64,000 nucleotides of DNA from Microbacterium sorbitolivorans (GCF_003327285.1 NZ_KZ848475.1:62001-126000); one strand, 5' to 3'. Numbered from the stretch's first letter, positions 44,930 through 54,317 are shown. Translations and numbers: made by a program. Notes: a model not told the origin generated them from the sequence alone.

Positions 44930-45919
44930 TTAGTCCTCGTCGAGGATCGAATCCGGCTGGATGTCGATCTTCGCGCCCGTGAGCTTCGCGGCGAGTCGGG
45001 CGTTCTGGCCCTCCTTGCCGATCGCGAGGGACAGCTGGTAGTCGGGAACGAGCGCACGCACGGCCTTGGTCTTCTGGTCGAGCACGAAGCTCGACGAGAC
45101 CTTGGCGGGCGAGAGAGCGTGGGCGACGAAGGTCGCGAGGTCGGCATCGAAGTCGACGATGTCGATCTTCTCGGCGCCGAGCTCGTCCTGCACGGCGCGG
45201 ACGCGGCGGCCCATCTCACCGATGCAGGCGCCCTTGGCGTTGATCGACGAGTCGTGCGCGATGACGGCCATCTTCGTGCGGTGACCGGCCTCGCGGGCGA
45301 GCGACACGATCTCGACGAGACCGTTGGCGATCTCGGGAACCTCGAGCGCGAACAGCTTGCGCACGAGCCCCGGGTGTGTACGCGACACCGTGACGGACGG
45401 GCCCTTGTTGCCGCGCGAAACGCTCGTCACGTACACGCGGATCCGCGCGCCGTGCGGGTATTCCTCGCCCGGCACCTGCTCCTCGGGGGGCAGGATCGCC
45501 TCGACGGTGCCGAGGTCGATGTGCACCATGCGGGGGTTCGGGCCCTGCTGCACGACGCCGGAGACGATGTCGCCTTCCTTCGCGCGGTACTCGCCGATGA
45601 CGGCGTCGTCGGCGATGTCGCGCAGGCGCTGGCTGATGACCTGCTTGGCGGCGTAGGCGGCGATACGCCCGAAGTCTTCGGGGTTCTGCTCTTCCTCGCC
45701 GATGATGGCGCCGTCTTCGTCCTTCACCGGGGTGAGGACGGCAACGTGTCCGCTCTTGCGGTCGAGCTGGGCACGAGCGCCCTCGGGAAGCTCACCGGTC
45801 TGCGACGTGTGCTTCGCGAATGCCGTGAGCACCGCCTGCTCGATGATCGTCACGAGTTCGTCGAACGGAATTTCCTTCTCGCGCTCAATCGAACGCAACA
45901 GAGCGAGATCGATCTCCAT
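44930..45919 (-). CDS. nusA: transcription termination/antitermination factor NusA
   Basis: The 329-residue NusA has the N-terminal RNA-polymerase-binding domain (MEIDLALLRSIEREKEIPFD), an S1 domain, and KH domains ending with LAIGKEGQNARLAAKLTG. The acidic repeats of proteobacterial NusA are absent, as usual for actinobacteria. The ATG at 45919 follows AGGGAGG. The gene normally upstream, rimP, is not here; a secreted nuclease gene occupies the place. Confidence 0.95.
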   Translation of the reverse strand: MEIDLALLRSIEREKEIPFDELVTIIEQAVLTAFAKHTSQTGELPEGARAQLDRKSGHVAVLTPVKDEDGAIIGEEEQNPEDFGRIAAYAAKQVISQRLRDIADDAVIGEYRAKEGDIVSGVVQQGPNPRMVHIDLGTVEAILPPEEQVPGEEYPHGARIRVYVTSVSRGNKGPSVTVSRTHPGLVRKLFALEVPEIANGLVEIVSLAREAGHRTKMAVIAHDSSINAKGACIGEMGRRVRAVQDELGAEKIDIVDFDADLATFVAHALSPAKVSSSFVLDQKTKAVRALVPDYQLSLAIGKEGQNARLAAKLTGAKIDIQPDSILDED

Positions 45920-46014
45920 GGCAGCCTCCCTATTCAGCTCTCGTCGGCGAACGTTCGTGCCGACACGATTCAGACGATACCGGAGACGGCTGATCGCGAC
46001 CATGGAGATACGCC

Positions 46015-46057
46015 AAGAACCGCCTCACCATCGGGAAATGATGGTGAGGCGGTTCTT
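46015..46057 (-). terminator. terminator of the secreted nuclease gene, 18-bp perfect arms
   Basis: Arms 46015-46032 and 46040-46057 are perfectly complementary around GGGAAAT. It lies between the nuclease stop and the nusA promoter. Confidence 0.8.
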
Positions 46058-46111
46058 GTGTGATGCGGCGTGTCTCGCGTTATGCGCGAGCGCGGCGACG
46101 GGCGGGTCGGA

Positions 46112-48946
46112 TCAGCAGGATCCGAGCTTGGTCCATGCACCGTGTGGCTTCTTCGGAACCTCGTTGCGGCTCCACCACTGCGCCTCGTAGACGTCGCCCT
46201 TGTACGCGACGTGCTCACCACCGGTGTAGACCTGCGATGCCGTCCACTCGGTCTCCTGCCCCGCCACGCACGCAACGCTTGCGCCCTGCTCCATCCAGGA
46301 TCCCCACGGCGAAGTGCCGGGCTTGTCGGTCGTCCACCACTGCGCGACGAAGGTTGCGCCGTGGTAGGTGACGACGTCGCCCTCGTCGTAGACCTCGCCC
46401 CGCTGCCACTCGACGGCGGGCTCGGGCTCGGTCGGCTCCTCATCCGCCACGAGGTCGAGGCCCACGATGATCGGGTTGTGGTCGCTCGCGCGGTACACCG
46501 AATCGTCATACAGGATCGTGGCGTTGTAGTTGTAGCGGCTGTACTCGAAGCCGACCTGCTCCTGGCCGTTGATCTGCCAGACGTCGACGCCCGAGACGAG
46601 CTCGAGAGCTGCCTCGTTCGCGAGAACGTGATCGAGGGATCCGTCGAGACCGTCGTAGTTGTACGTCGGCTCGCCGTCGTTCAGCTCGGCGTTCAGGTCG
46701 ATGTAACCGGCGTCGGTGAGGACGACGATCGGGTCTTCGGCCGTGTAGGCGTTGAAGTCACCGGCGAGGAAGACGCTATCGATGCCCGACTCGGTCGAGA
46801 TCTCGTCGACGAAGCTGACGAGGGCGTTCGCCTGCGCGACGCGGTCGGGGTTCGAGTTGCCCTGGCCCGTGCCGTCATCGGATCCGCACCCCTTCGACTT
46901 GAAATGGTTGGTCGCGACGAGGAAGGCGTCCTCGGCCGTGGGCTCCTCGACGTCGGCAGCCGCGAACGCCTGCACGAGGGGCTCGCGAGCGTTACCGAAC
47001 GCCGGGTCGTCAATGAGGATCTGCGAGTCGCCCACGAGCTGCACATCGGCGGGGCGGTAGATGAAGGCGTTGCGGATGACGTCTTCATCCGACGGAACCT
47101 CGGCGGGGCTCTTCACGAAGTCCCACGTACCCGCGCCCTCGACCTCGTTGAGCGCGTCGACGAGCGTCGAGACGGCGAAGTCGCGGTCCTTGTTGTAGTG
47201 GATCGAGTTCTCGATCTCCTCGAGCGAGATGATCGAGGCGCCCGAGGTCGTGATCGCGTTGACGATCTTCGCCTCCTGGCGGTCGAAGCTCTCGGTCGTC
47301 GCGGCGCCACGCGGGCCGTTCGGGTTGCACGAGTTCGCGCCGATCGGGGTGCCGGCACGGTCGTTGTAGGTCGTGCAGGTTCCGAGACCCGAGTCGACGA
47401 ACTCCGCGGCGGTCGTCGGGAAGTAATTCAGCACGTTGAACGTGGCGATCGTGATGTCGCCGCCGACCTCCTGGGGAGCGGCGTTGTCGGCGCGCACATC
47501 GCTGAAGCTAACGTGCTCGGTTCCCGCGCCCGTGATGGGGAGCGTCGGCTCGAGCTGCCACGCGCCGTAGCGGTAGTCGAGCACGAACGGCTGGTTGAAC
47601 GTGACGGCCGAGCCGACCGTGACGGGGTTTTCCGGCGTCAGGTACGACAGCGGCGTGCCCTTGTTGCTCGCGCTGTTGAAGTTCGTGCTGCGGCCGTCGT
47701 CGAGCAGGATGAGCGCCGCGGCGTTGGCGTCTTCGACCGCCTTGATGGCGTCCGCGTCGTGCGGATCCGCGACCTCGGTCGGCTGGCGTAGCGTGTTCTC
47801 ACCGTAGGCGAGGCCGAACGAACCGTAGTAGTTGGCGTCATAGTTGTCGGTCACCGTGAACGCGTCGGTGAACTGAACGAGCTCGCTCTGGTGCGCGAGC
47901 TTGCCAGCGTCGGTCTCGAGCCCCGCCCACGAGGTGATCGGGGTGACCTCGCCGAGCGACTCGGTGAGCGCCGTCACCGCTGTGGGGGTGATCTCGGTGA
48001 TGCCCTGGTACTCGCTAACGACGCCCGTCACCTCGACGCTCTGGCCGATCTCGGCGCGCGCCGAATTGCCGTAGATGAAGATCGCGTCGCTCGCGCCATC
48101 GTTGGGGTCGCCCGTCGGATCCTGCATCGTGAAGCCGTTGAAGCCGCCGTCGCGGTAGTCGGCCGTGACGACACCCTGGACCGTGACGGTCTTGCCGTTG
48201 AGGGGCGACGTCTCTCCGGTGCCCTGCACCTCGGAGATCTTGACGGTCTGACCCGGGTCGACCGGGGTCTCCGATTCCTCCGGCTCGCCGGGCTCGGTCG
48301 GAGCCGACGTCTCGCCCTTCGAGTTCGTTGGGGTGGGGGTGCCCGCCGTGAAGTCGGTGCCGTTGTTATCGGTGTCGATAGCGTCGGTGCGCGATGCGCT
48401 CGTCGTGTTGCTCAGCGACGGGGCGGCGGCGCCTTCGAAGCTTGCGGCGGATCCGAAGCCGATCATGTCGATGAGGCCGTCGGCACCGGCAATGTTTCCC
48501 GACGTCGGGATCGATGCGCCGTCGCCCGAGTATAAGAACACCCGACCGTTCGTCGCAGACATGGTGGCGGTGCCAACCTGGTCGGCGGTCGGCAGGGCCA
48601 CGCCCGCGCCGGCGCCCGCAGCCATCTGCACGAGGAAGTACCCGCCAGCGGCGACCGATCCCTGGAGTGCGACTGTGCCACCTGATCCGCCCGCCGCCGA
48701 CTTGTAGTCGAGCGACAGCCCCTCAAGGCTGATCTCGGCGCCCGTCGGGTTGTACAGCTCGACGAAGTCGTTCGTGAACGGGGCGCCGCTGTTGCCGCCG
48801 CCGCCGAAGACCTCGTTGATCACGAGGCCGGTTCCGTCGGGCGCCGCCTGCGCCGCCGTCGGAACGATGACAAGTACGCCGGCGCCGAGTGCGGCTACCG
48901 ATGCGGCCGCTGCTGCGCGGCGTAGATGTGGTGTCCGGTTGGACAT
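46112..48946 (-). CDS. secreted ExeM/NucH-type extracellular nuclease with two chitin-binding-type modules
   Basis: The 944-residue protein has a Sec signal peptide (AAAAASVAALGAGVLVIVPTAAQAA). A lamin-tail domain (LVINEVFGGGGNSGAPFTNDFVELYNPT) and an OB-fold region (TVKISEVQGTG...VTVQGVVTADY) follow. The endonuclease/exonuclease/phosphatase domain has SLEEIEN, NHFKSKG, AGDFNAY and SDHNPI. The C-terminus holds two CBM5/12-like modules, each with a W...Y..GD.V.Y.G....AQWW pattern. The likely job is degrading extracellular DNA at a polysaccharide surface. The second of two adjacent ATGs, 48946, has AGGAG at the best spacing. Confidence 0.9.
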   Translation of the reverse strand: MSNRTPHLRRAAAAASVAALGAGVLVIVPTAAQAAPDGTGLVINEVFGGGGNSGAPFTNDFVELYNPTGAEISLEGLSLDYKSAAGGSGGTVALQGSVAAGGYFLVQMAAGAGAGVALPTADQVGTATMSATNGRVFLYSGDGASIPTSGNIAGADGLIDMIGFGSAASFEGAAAPSLSNTTSASRTDAIDTDNNGTDFTAGTPTPTNSKGETSAPTEPGEPEESETPVDPGQTVKISEVQGTGETSPLNGKTVTVQGVVTADYRDGGFNGFTMQDPTGDPNDGASDAIFIYGNSARAEIGQSVEVTGVVSEYQGITEITPTAVTALTESLGEVTPITSWAGLETDAGKLAHQSELVQFTDAFTVTDNYDANYYGSFGLAYGENTLRQPTEVADPHDADAIKAVEDANAAALILLDDGRSTNFNSASNKGTPLSYLTPENPVTVGSAVTFNQPFVLDYRYGAWQLEPTLPITGAGTEHVSFSDVRADNAAPQEVGGDITIATFNVLNYFPTTAAEFVDSGLGTCTTYNDRAGTPIGANSCNPNGPRGAATTESFDRQEAKIVNAITTSGASIISLEEIENSIHYNKDRDFAVSTLVDALNEVEGAGTWDFVKSPAEVPSDEDVIRNAFIYRPADVQLVGDSQILIDDPAFGNAREPLVQAFAAADVEEPTAEDAFLVATNHFKSKGCGSDDGTGQGNSNPDRVAQANALVSFVDEISTESGIDSVFLAGDFNAYTAEDPIVVLTDAGYIDLNAELNDGEPTYNYDGLDGSLDHVLANEAALELVSGVDVWQINGQEQVGFEYSRYNYNATILYDDSVYRASDHNPIIVGLDLVADEEPTEPEPAVEWQRGEVYDEGDVVTYHGATFVAQWWTTDKPGTSPWGSWMEQGASVACVAGQETEWTASQVYTGGEHVAYKGDVYEAQWWSRNEVPKKPHGAWTKLGSC

Positions 48947-49079
48947 CATTGGCTCCTGAATATGGGTGAACCGAAGGACATCCCAACTTCCCAACGCCGT
49001 GTGGCCCCGCGATTTCGCCCAGGTGACGTGTCGGCAAACGGCACACTGCCGGAGCAATAACCAGACTCCCCGTAGAAAC

Positions 49080-49116
49080 CACGAGGGCCCGCCGCGCGAT
49101 GCGGCGAGCCCTCGTG
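49080..49116 (-). terminator. terminator of proS
   Basis: Arms CACGAGGGC and GCCCTCGTG with an inner CGCCGC/GCGGCG stem, about 10 nt past the proS stop. Confidence 0.75.
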
Positions 49117-49126
49117 ACGGGTACGG

Positions 49127-50893
49127 TTACGCGGTCAGTCGCGCGAGCGCCTCCGCGACCGGCATGGTCTCGCGCTCGCCCGAGCGACGATCCCACAGCT
49201 CGACCTCGCCGTTCGCTGCGCCGCGGCCCACGACGACCAGCTGCGGCACGCCGAGCAGCTCGGCGTCGCCGAACTTCACGCCGGGCGACACCTTGGGGCG
49301 GTCGTCGAACAGCACATCCAGGCGGGCCTTCTCGAGGCCCTCGATGAGCTCGGCCGCGAGGTCGTAGGCCTCCTGGCCCTTGCCCGTCGCGACGACGTGC
49401 ACGTCGAAGGGCGCGATCGACCCGGGCCAGATGAGGCCCTTGTCGTCGCTCGACAGCTCGGCGATGGCGGCCATCACGCGGGTGACGCCGATGCCGTACG
49501 AGCCCATCGTCACCGTCTGCAGCTTGCCGTTCTCGTCGAGAACCTTGAGCCCCAGAGCCTCGGCGTACTTGCGGCCGAGCTGGAAGATGTGACCGATCTC
49601 CATGCCGCGCTCGAGCGTGACGGGGCCGGATCCGTCGGGTGCGAGGTCGCCCTCGCGAACGTTCGCCGCCTCGATCGTGCCGTCGACGGTGAAGTCGCGT
49701 CCCGCGACCACGCCGCGCACGTGCTTGTCGACCTCGTTCGCGCCCGTGATCCACGAGGATCCGTCGACGATGCGGGGGTCGACCAAGTAGCGCACGCCCG
49801 ACGTCGATTCCTCGCCGAGCACCGCGCCAGCGGCGCTCCAGGGCCCGATGAAACCGGGAACGAGCGCGGGGATCTTCGCGAGATCCTCGGGCGTTGCGGG
49901 CGCCGCCTCGGCGGGGGCGAAGGCTACCTCGAGGCGCTTCTCGTCGATGTCGCGATCGCCGGGGATGCCGACGACGACGATCTCGCGCTCACCGTCGGGG
50001 TGCACGACCGCGAGAACGACATTCTTCAGCGTGTGCGCGGCCGTCCAGCCGCCCTCGGGGGCGTCGCCGAGCACCTCGTTGGCGTGCGCCACGAGGGTCT
50101 CGATCGTCTTGGTGCCGGGCGAGTCGAAGACGACGGGCGCCGGGGCGTCCGAGTAGTCGATTGCCTCGGGAACGGGCGTCGTGTAGGCCTCGACGTTCGC
50201 GGCGTAACCGCCCGCGCTACGCACGAAGGTGTCCTCGCCGACGGGCGTCGGGTGCAGGAACTCCTCGCTGCGCGATCCACCCATCGCGCCGGCATCGGCC
50301 TTGACGATCGCGTACTCCATACCGAGGCGCGTGAAGATGCGCTCATAGGCGTCGCGCTGCGCCTCGTAGCTCTTGTCGAGGCCCTCCTCGTTCACGTCGA
50401 AGGAGTAGGCGTCCTTCATCGTGAACTCTCGACCGCGCAGCAGCCCCGCGCGCGGGCGCGCCTCGTCGCGGTACTTGTCCTGGATCTGATAGATCGTCAG
50501 GGGAAGATCCTTGTACGAGTTGTACAGGTCCTTCACGAGCAGCGTGAACGCCTCCTCGTGCGTGGGCGCGAGGAGGTAGTCGGCGCCGTGACGATCCTGC
50601 AGGCGGAAGATGTTGTCGCCATACTCGTCCCAGCGGCCGGTCTGCTCGTACGGGTCGCGCGGCATCAGCGCCGGGAAGTGCACTTCCTGCGCGTCGGCGC
50701 GAGCCATCTCCTCGCGAATGATCTGCTCGAGGCGCGCCTTCACGCGCAGGCCGAGCGGCAACCAGGCGAACACGCCCGGTGCCTGGCGGCGGATGTACCC
50801 CGCGCGCACGAGGAGCTTGTGACTACGCACCTCGGCGTCGGAGGGATCCTCCCGGAGGGTGCGGACGAAGAGCTTTGAAAGACGAGTGACCAC
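49127..50893 (-). CDS. proS: prolyl-tRNA synthetase
   Basis: The 588-residue class II synthetase has motif 2 in [25 protein letters not shown]. It also has the editing insertion between motifs 2 and 3 and the anticodon-binding domain at the C-terminus. The start is GTG at 50893 ([17 protein letters not shown]), with TAGACT ending 6 nt upstream, a leaderless GTG start. Like most bacterial-type ProS it should edit Ala-tRNA(Pro). Confidence 0.97.
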   Translation of the reverse strand: MVTRLSKLFVRTLREDPSDAEVRSHKLLVRAGYIRRQAPGVFAWLPLGLRVKARLEQIIREEMARADAQEVHFPALMPRDPYEQTGRWDEYGDNIFRLQDRHGADYLLAPTHEEAFTLLVKDLYNSYKDLPLTIYQIQDKYRDEARPRAGLLRGREFTMKDAYSFDVNEEGLDKSYEAQRDAYERIFTRLGMEYAIVKADAGAMGGSRSEEFLHPTPVGEDTFVRSAGGYAANVEAYTTPVPEAIDYSDAPAPVVFDSPGTKTIETLVAHANEVLGDAPEGGWTAAHTLKNVVLAVVHPDGEREIVVVGIPGDRDIDEKRLEVAFAPAEAAPATPEDLAKIPALVPGFIGPWSAAGAVLGEESTSGVRYLVDPRIVDGSSWITGANEVDKHVRGVVAGRDFTVDGTIEAANVREGDLAPDGSGPVTLERGMEIGHIFQLGRKYAEALGLKVLDENGKLQTVTMGSYGIGVTRVMAAIAELSSDDKGLIWPGSIAPFDVHVVATGKGQEAYDLAAELIEGLEKARLDVLFDDRPKVSPGVKFGDAELLGVPQLVVVGRGAANGEVELWDRRSGERETMPVAEALARLTA

Positions 50894-50899
50894 GCGTCG

Positions 50900-50905
50900 A
50901 GTCTA
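50900..50905 (-). promoter_or_regulatory. leaderless -10 element of proS
   Basis: TAGACT on the minus strand, then CGACGC, then GTG at 50893. Confidence 0.55.
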
Positions 50906-50998
50906 TTCCGTCGCGCCGCTTCGCCGAGCATCGCGGATTTCGCCGGGATCGGACCGATCCCCCGTCTGTTCCGAGACGCTCGGCGATTTTCGAGGTCC

Positions 50999-51892
50999 TC
51001 AGCGAACGTGCGCCGCGACCTCCGTGCGGAACCGGTCGGCGAAGTCGGCGATCGCGGCAGGGTCCTTGAGGCTCGTCGCGGGAAGGATGAACTCGTCGAC
51101 GCCCGCCGCCGCGTACGCGTTCATCCGGTCCACGATCTCCTGGTCAGATCCCCCGATCGCAGGTCGCCCCTTCGCCGCGACCGCCGCGGCCTTATCCGCG
51201 TCATCAAAGAACACGACGGCCTGCGTCGAGCGCCACAGCGAATCCTCCGCGCGGCCCGCTTTCTCGAGCGCGGCATCGAAGATCTCCTTCTTCGCCACGA
51301 ATCTCTCGGGCAACGCCCAGTGATTCCACTCGTCGGCGAAGCGGGCGACGATCTTCGGCATCACCTTCTCGCCGGATCCCCCGACGAGGAGCGGCAGCGT
51401 CGCATGCGGCTTCGGGTTCAGCGAGGCGTGCTCGAGGCGGTAGCGCTCCCCCGCGTGGTCGACGAAGTCCTCGTCACGCAGGCGCGTGACGACCTCGAGC
51501 GCCTCGCGGAACCAGCGGATCCGGCTGGGCACGTCGCCGTATTCAAGACCGAAAGCCCGATGCTCGTTCTCCTGCCAACCGGCGCCGTAGCCGAGCACGA
51601 AACGCCCACCCGCGATGTCGCTGAGGGCCGCCGCCTGCTTTGCCACAATGGCCGGGTGCCGATAGGTGTTACCGAGCACGAGCGAGCCGATCCGCACGTC
51701 CGGAATCGTCGCGGCGAGCGCCGTCAGCTGGGTCAGGCACTCGCCGCGACGGCCGTCGTTGGGCTCCGCCGTGTTGTCCATGAAGTGGTCTTCGATCCAG
51801 AGCCCATACCAGCCCGTGTCGACGGCGTGACGTGCGGCGGCGGACAGGTCGGACCAGGCGAGGTCCGCGGGGAGCCAGAGCGAGAACTTCAT
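50999..51892 (-). CDS. LLM-class flavin-dependent oxidoreductase
   Basis: The 297-residue protein is a luciferase-like TIM barrel: WYGLWIEDHFMDN, LVLGNTYRHPAIVAKQAAALSDIAGGRFVLGYGAGWQ, and LPLLVGGSGEKVM. It belongs to the branch whose members use FMN or F420; the cofactor cannot be fixed here. The start follows TAGCCT by 6 nt. Spacers on both sides of the gene share a 21-nt motif (18 of 21 positions). Confidence 0.85.
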   Translation of the reverse strand: MKFSLWLPADLAWSDLSAAARHAVDTGWYGLWIEDHFMDNTAEPNDGRRGECLTQLTALAATIPDVRIGSLVLGNTYRHPAIVAKQAAALSDIAGGRFVLGYGAGWQENEHRAFGLEYGDVPSRIRWFREALEVVTRLRDEDFVDHAGERYRLEHASLNPKPHATLPLLVGGSGEKVMPKIVARFADEWNHWALPERFVAKKEIFDAALEKAGRAEDSLWRSTQAVVFFDDADKAAAVAAKGRPAIGGSDQEIVDRMNAYAAAGVDEFILPATSLKDPAAIADFADRFRTEVAAHVR

Positions 51893-51898
51893 GGCGCC

Positions 51899-51904
51899 AG
51901 GCTA
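51899..51904 (-). promoter_or_regulatory. leaderless -10 element of the LLM gene
   Basis: TAGCCT on the minus strand, then GGCGCC, then the ATG at 51892. Confidence 0.5.
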
Positions 51905-51969
51905 ACGGTCCCTGCCGCCGACGTCGCGGAGCATCTCGGAATTCTTCGGCACCCGACGAGATCCTGGCG

Positions 51970-52344
51970 TTATCCGAGATCTTCGGCTGAATCCGAGACG
52001 GCCGGCGAACGCGGCGCCTCGACGGGCTTCGGCTTCACGAGCTTCAGACCGATGACGGCACCGACGATGCCCGCGATGAACAGGATCCGCAGGAAGGTGA
52101 CGGGCTCCGCGCCCGTCGCCATCGCGTACGTCACGGTCAGGGCCGCGCCGGTTCCCGTCCACACCGCGTACGCCGTGCCGATCGGGATGTCGCGCATGGC
52201 GTATCCGAGCCCGAGCATGCTGAGGGTGACGCCGACGAGGAAGATCGCAACCGGCACGGGGCGGGTGAAGCCGTCGCTGTCGCCGAGCGCGGTCGCCCAG
52301 ACCGCCTCGAGTACGGCGCTGATCAACAGAACCAGCCAGTGCAT
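51970..52344 (-). CDS. small multidrug resistance (SMR) protein, second subunit, probable guanidinium exporter
   Basis: The 124-residue protein has four membrane helices and the conserved Glu in VLLISAVLEAVWATALG. The signature IPIGTAYAVWTGTGAAL is also present. A soluble charged tail of about 24 residues (KPKPVEAPRSPAVSDSAEDLG) extends the C-terminus beyond a typical SMR protein. It overlaps the first SMR gene as ATGA. Paired SMR genes form heterodimers; the upstream guanidine-II riboswitch points to guanidinium export. Confidence 0.9.
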   Translation of the reverse strand: MHWLVLLISAVLEAVWATALGDSDGFTRPVPVAIFLVGVTLSMLGLGYAMRDIPIGTAYAVWTGTGAALTVTYAMATGAEPVTFLRILFIAGIVGAVIGLKLVKPKPVEAPRSPAVSDSAEDLG

Positions 52345-52658
52345 CACGACACTGCCTTCAGGCCGATGACGCTCGCGATGAGGAGCGCCAGCAGCGCGCC
52401 GCGGGCGAGGCTCAGCCGCTCTTGCTTGCGAAACACCGCGAGCAGCACCGTCAGCACGGCGCCGATGCCGACCCACACGGCGTATGCGGTGCCCGTCGGA
52501 ATGACGCTCATGGCGTAGGCGAGGCCGACCATGCTGGCGGTCATCGACACGAGGAACAGGACCGACGGCCAGATTTTCTTGAAGCCCTTCGACGCACTCA
52601 GCGCCGTGGCCCACACCGCCTCGAGCATTCCCGAGGCGATCAATACGACCCACTCCAT
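52344..52658 (-). CDS. small multidrug resistance (SMR) protein, first subunit, probable guanidinium exporter
   Basis: The 104-residue four-helix protein has the SMR Glu in ASGMLEAVWATALSASKGF and the SugE/Gdx-like IPTGTAYAVWVGIGAVL. It is coupled to the second SMR gene. The start at 52658 has GGAGG 7 nt upstream, placed right after the second riboswitch hairpin, so ligand binding can expose or hide it. The Gdx subtype of the SMR family exports guanidinium in exchange for protons. Confidence 0.92.
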   Translation of the reverse strand: MEWVVLIASGMLEAVWATALSASKGFKKIWPSVLFLVSMTASMVGLAYAMSVIPTGTAYAVWVGIGAVLTVLLAVFRKQERLSLARGALLALLIASVIGLKAVS

Positions 52659-52673
52659 AGCGGATCCTCCCAC

Positions 52674-52720
52674 CGGGGTCGTCCCCGAACTTCAGGAAGT
52701 CGGCCGGGTCGTCCCGTCCG
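52674..52720 (-). promoter_or_regulatory. guanidine-II (mini-ykkC) riboswitch
   Basis: Two hairpins with the conserved ACGA tetraloop precede the SMR pair. On the minus strand, P1 (52720-52701) is CCCG... read as CGGG-ACGA-CCCG with an outer three-pair stem. P2 (52687-52674) is CGGGG-ACGA-CCCCG. They are joined by a 13-nt linker, and P2 is followed closely by the GGAGG ribosome-binding site. This is the arrangement of guanidine-II riboswitches, which regulate guanidinium exporters. Confidence 0.85.
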
Positions 52721-52782
52721 GCACGCAGGATCCGCGTACAGCTCCAGTCTATCGTCGGCCAGGACACAGCGCCGCGGGACGC

Positions 52783-52788
52783 CATAAT
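52783..52788 (+). promoter_or_regulatory. leaderless -10 element of the PfkB kinase gene
   Basis: CATAAT ends 7 nt before the ATG at 52796; an ATG at 52787 lies inside the hexamer. Confidence 0.45.
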
Positions 52789-52795
52789 GGCATCC

Positions 52796-53668
52796 ATGCG
52801 CCCCATCTTCATCGCCGGCCCCGTGTCATGGAACACACTCGTGATGCTGGACCATCTGCCGGAACCCGTGCCGCACATGCAGTTCGCCACGCGCGACTGG
52901 CAGACTCTCGGTGGCACGAGCGCGGGTAAGGCCCTCAGCCTCGCCGGACTCGGGCGCCCCGTGTATCTGCGCACCCTCCTCGGAGACGATGCCCCCGGTA
53001 GGCGCATTCGCGAGGCACTGTCCACGACAACCATCGAGTTGGATGTGGTGCCGGCTCTCGAGACAGAACGCCATCTCAATCTCATGACTCCTGCGGGAGA
53101 ACGCGTCTCGCTCTACCTGGCTACGCCAGATTCGTCGGGCGACGCACCCGATGACGACATGCTCACGGCGATGTCCAGAGCCGCCGCGATCGTGCTCGAT
53201 CTCTCAGCGGAAGGGCGCCGTCTCATTGCCGCGGCACAAAGGCAACGCGAGACGACACTCTGGGTGGACCTCCACGACTACGACGGCCGCGATGACTTCC
53301 ACCGCCCCTTCTTGGAGGCGGCCGACGTCGTTCTCTGCAGCGAGGATCGGCTGCCTCGACCCACAGAGTTCCTTCGCTCATGCGTTGAGAACGGAGCATC
53401 GCTCGCCGTATGCACCCGCGGCGCGGATGGCGCGGTCGCGGTCGACGATTCAGGACGGGTCTACAACGTCCCCGCGCCGTCCGCGACGGTGATCGACACG
53501 AACGGCGCGGGTGATGCGTTCTTCGCAGGGCTGCTCAATGCGCGCCTCGACGGCCGGGGCGTCATCGAATCCCTGGAAGCCGCGTCGGCAGCCACGGTTC
53601 CCGTGCTGGCATCGCGGCATCTCCACCCGCTCTTGGAGTCCGTCCTCCCGGCAAGCGGCGTGCTCTGA
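52796..53668 (+). CDS. PfkB-family carbohydrate kinase
   Basis: The 290-residue protein has the ribokinase-like fold. An N-terminal GGTSAGKALSLAGLGRPVYL is present. The C-terminal PfkB signature VIDTNGAGDAFFAGLLNA (about residue 240) supplies the catalytic Asp and anion hole. The substrate may be a sugar or nucleoside. Codon use and base composition look slightly less GC-rich than neighbours, a possible sign of transfer. It is convergent with tmk, with 10 nt between stops. Confidence 0.87.
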   Translation: MRPIFIAGPVSWNTLVMLDHLPEPVPHMQFATRDWQTLGGTSAGKALSLAGLGRPVYLRTLLGDDAPGRRIREALSTTTIELDVVPALETERHLNLMTPAGERVSLYLATPDSSGDAPDDDMLTAMSRAAAIVLDLSAEGRRLIAAAQRQRETTLWVDLHDYDGRDDFHRPFLEAADVVLCSEDRLPRPTEFLRSCVENGASLAVCTRGADGAVAVDDSGRVYNVPAPSATVIDTNGAGDAFFAGLLNARLDGRGVIESLEAASAATVPVLASRHLHPLLESVLPASGVL

Positions 53669-53678
53669 CGAGTCGTTA

Positions 53679-54293
53679 TCACGGACGAATCCGTTCGCGA
53701 ATCCGGTTCTGGATCTCTTCGCGCGGGAGGGTGGCGTCGACGACGAGGAAGCGCTCGGGCTCGGCGGCGGCGAGGGCGAGGAACGCCTCGCGCACGCGCA
53801 CGTGGAACTCGGCCTTCTCGGCCTCGAGCCGGTCGAACGGCTTGTCGTCGGCGTCGAGGCGGCGGCGCGCGACGGCCGGATCCAGGTCGAGCAGCACCGT
53901 GACATCGGGCAGCGCTCCCCCGGTCGCCCACATCGACAGCTCGCGCACCTCGTCGGCGCCGAGCGCGCGGGCGGCGCCCTGGTAGGCGATCGACGAGTCG
54001 AGGTAGCGATCCTGAATCACGACGTCGCCGCGCTCGAGCGCCGGGCGCACGAGGGTGTCGATGTGGTGGGCGCGGTCGGCCGCAAAAAGCAGCGCCTCGG
54101 CGCGATCACCGAGCACGCCGCGCGAATGCAACACGATCTCGCGGATGGTCTTGCCCACCTCGGTGCCGCCCGGCTCACGAGTGCGGACGACCGTGCGCCC
54201 CTGCTGCTCGAACCAGTCGCGCAGCAGCTCCGCCTGGGTGGTCTTACCGGATCCGTCGCCACCCTCGAAGGTGATCCAGAGGCCGTCGCTCAT
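53679..54293 (-). CDS. tmk: thymidylate kinase
   Basis: The 204-residue kinase phosphorylates dTMP to dTDP. The P-loop is FEGGDGSGKTTQ (residues 9-20), followed by the DRYLDSSIAYQG lid-related segment and the TREPGG motif. It lies just downstream of topA after a hairpin; the tmk-topA order is common in actinobacteria. Confidence 0.96.
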   Translation of the reverse strand: MSDGLWITFEGGDGSGKTTQAELLRDWFEQQGRTVVRTREPGGTEVGKTIREIVLHSRGVLGDRAEALLFAADRAHHIDTLVRPALERGDVVIQDRYLDSSIAYQGAARALGADEVRELSMWATGGALPDVTVLLDLDPAVARRRLDADDKPFDRLEAEKAEFHVRVREAFLALAAAEPERFLVVDATLPREEIQNRIRERIRP

Positions 54294-54317
54294 GTGTGTT
54301 CTCTCTGCGCAAAGAGC

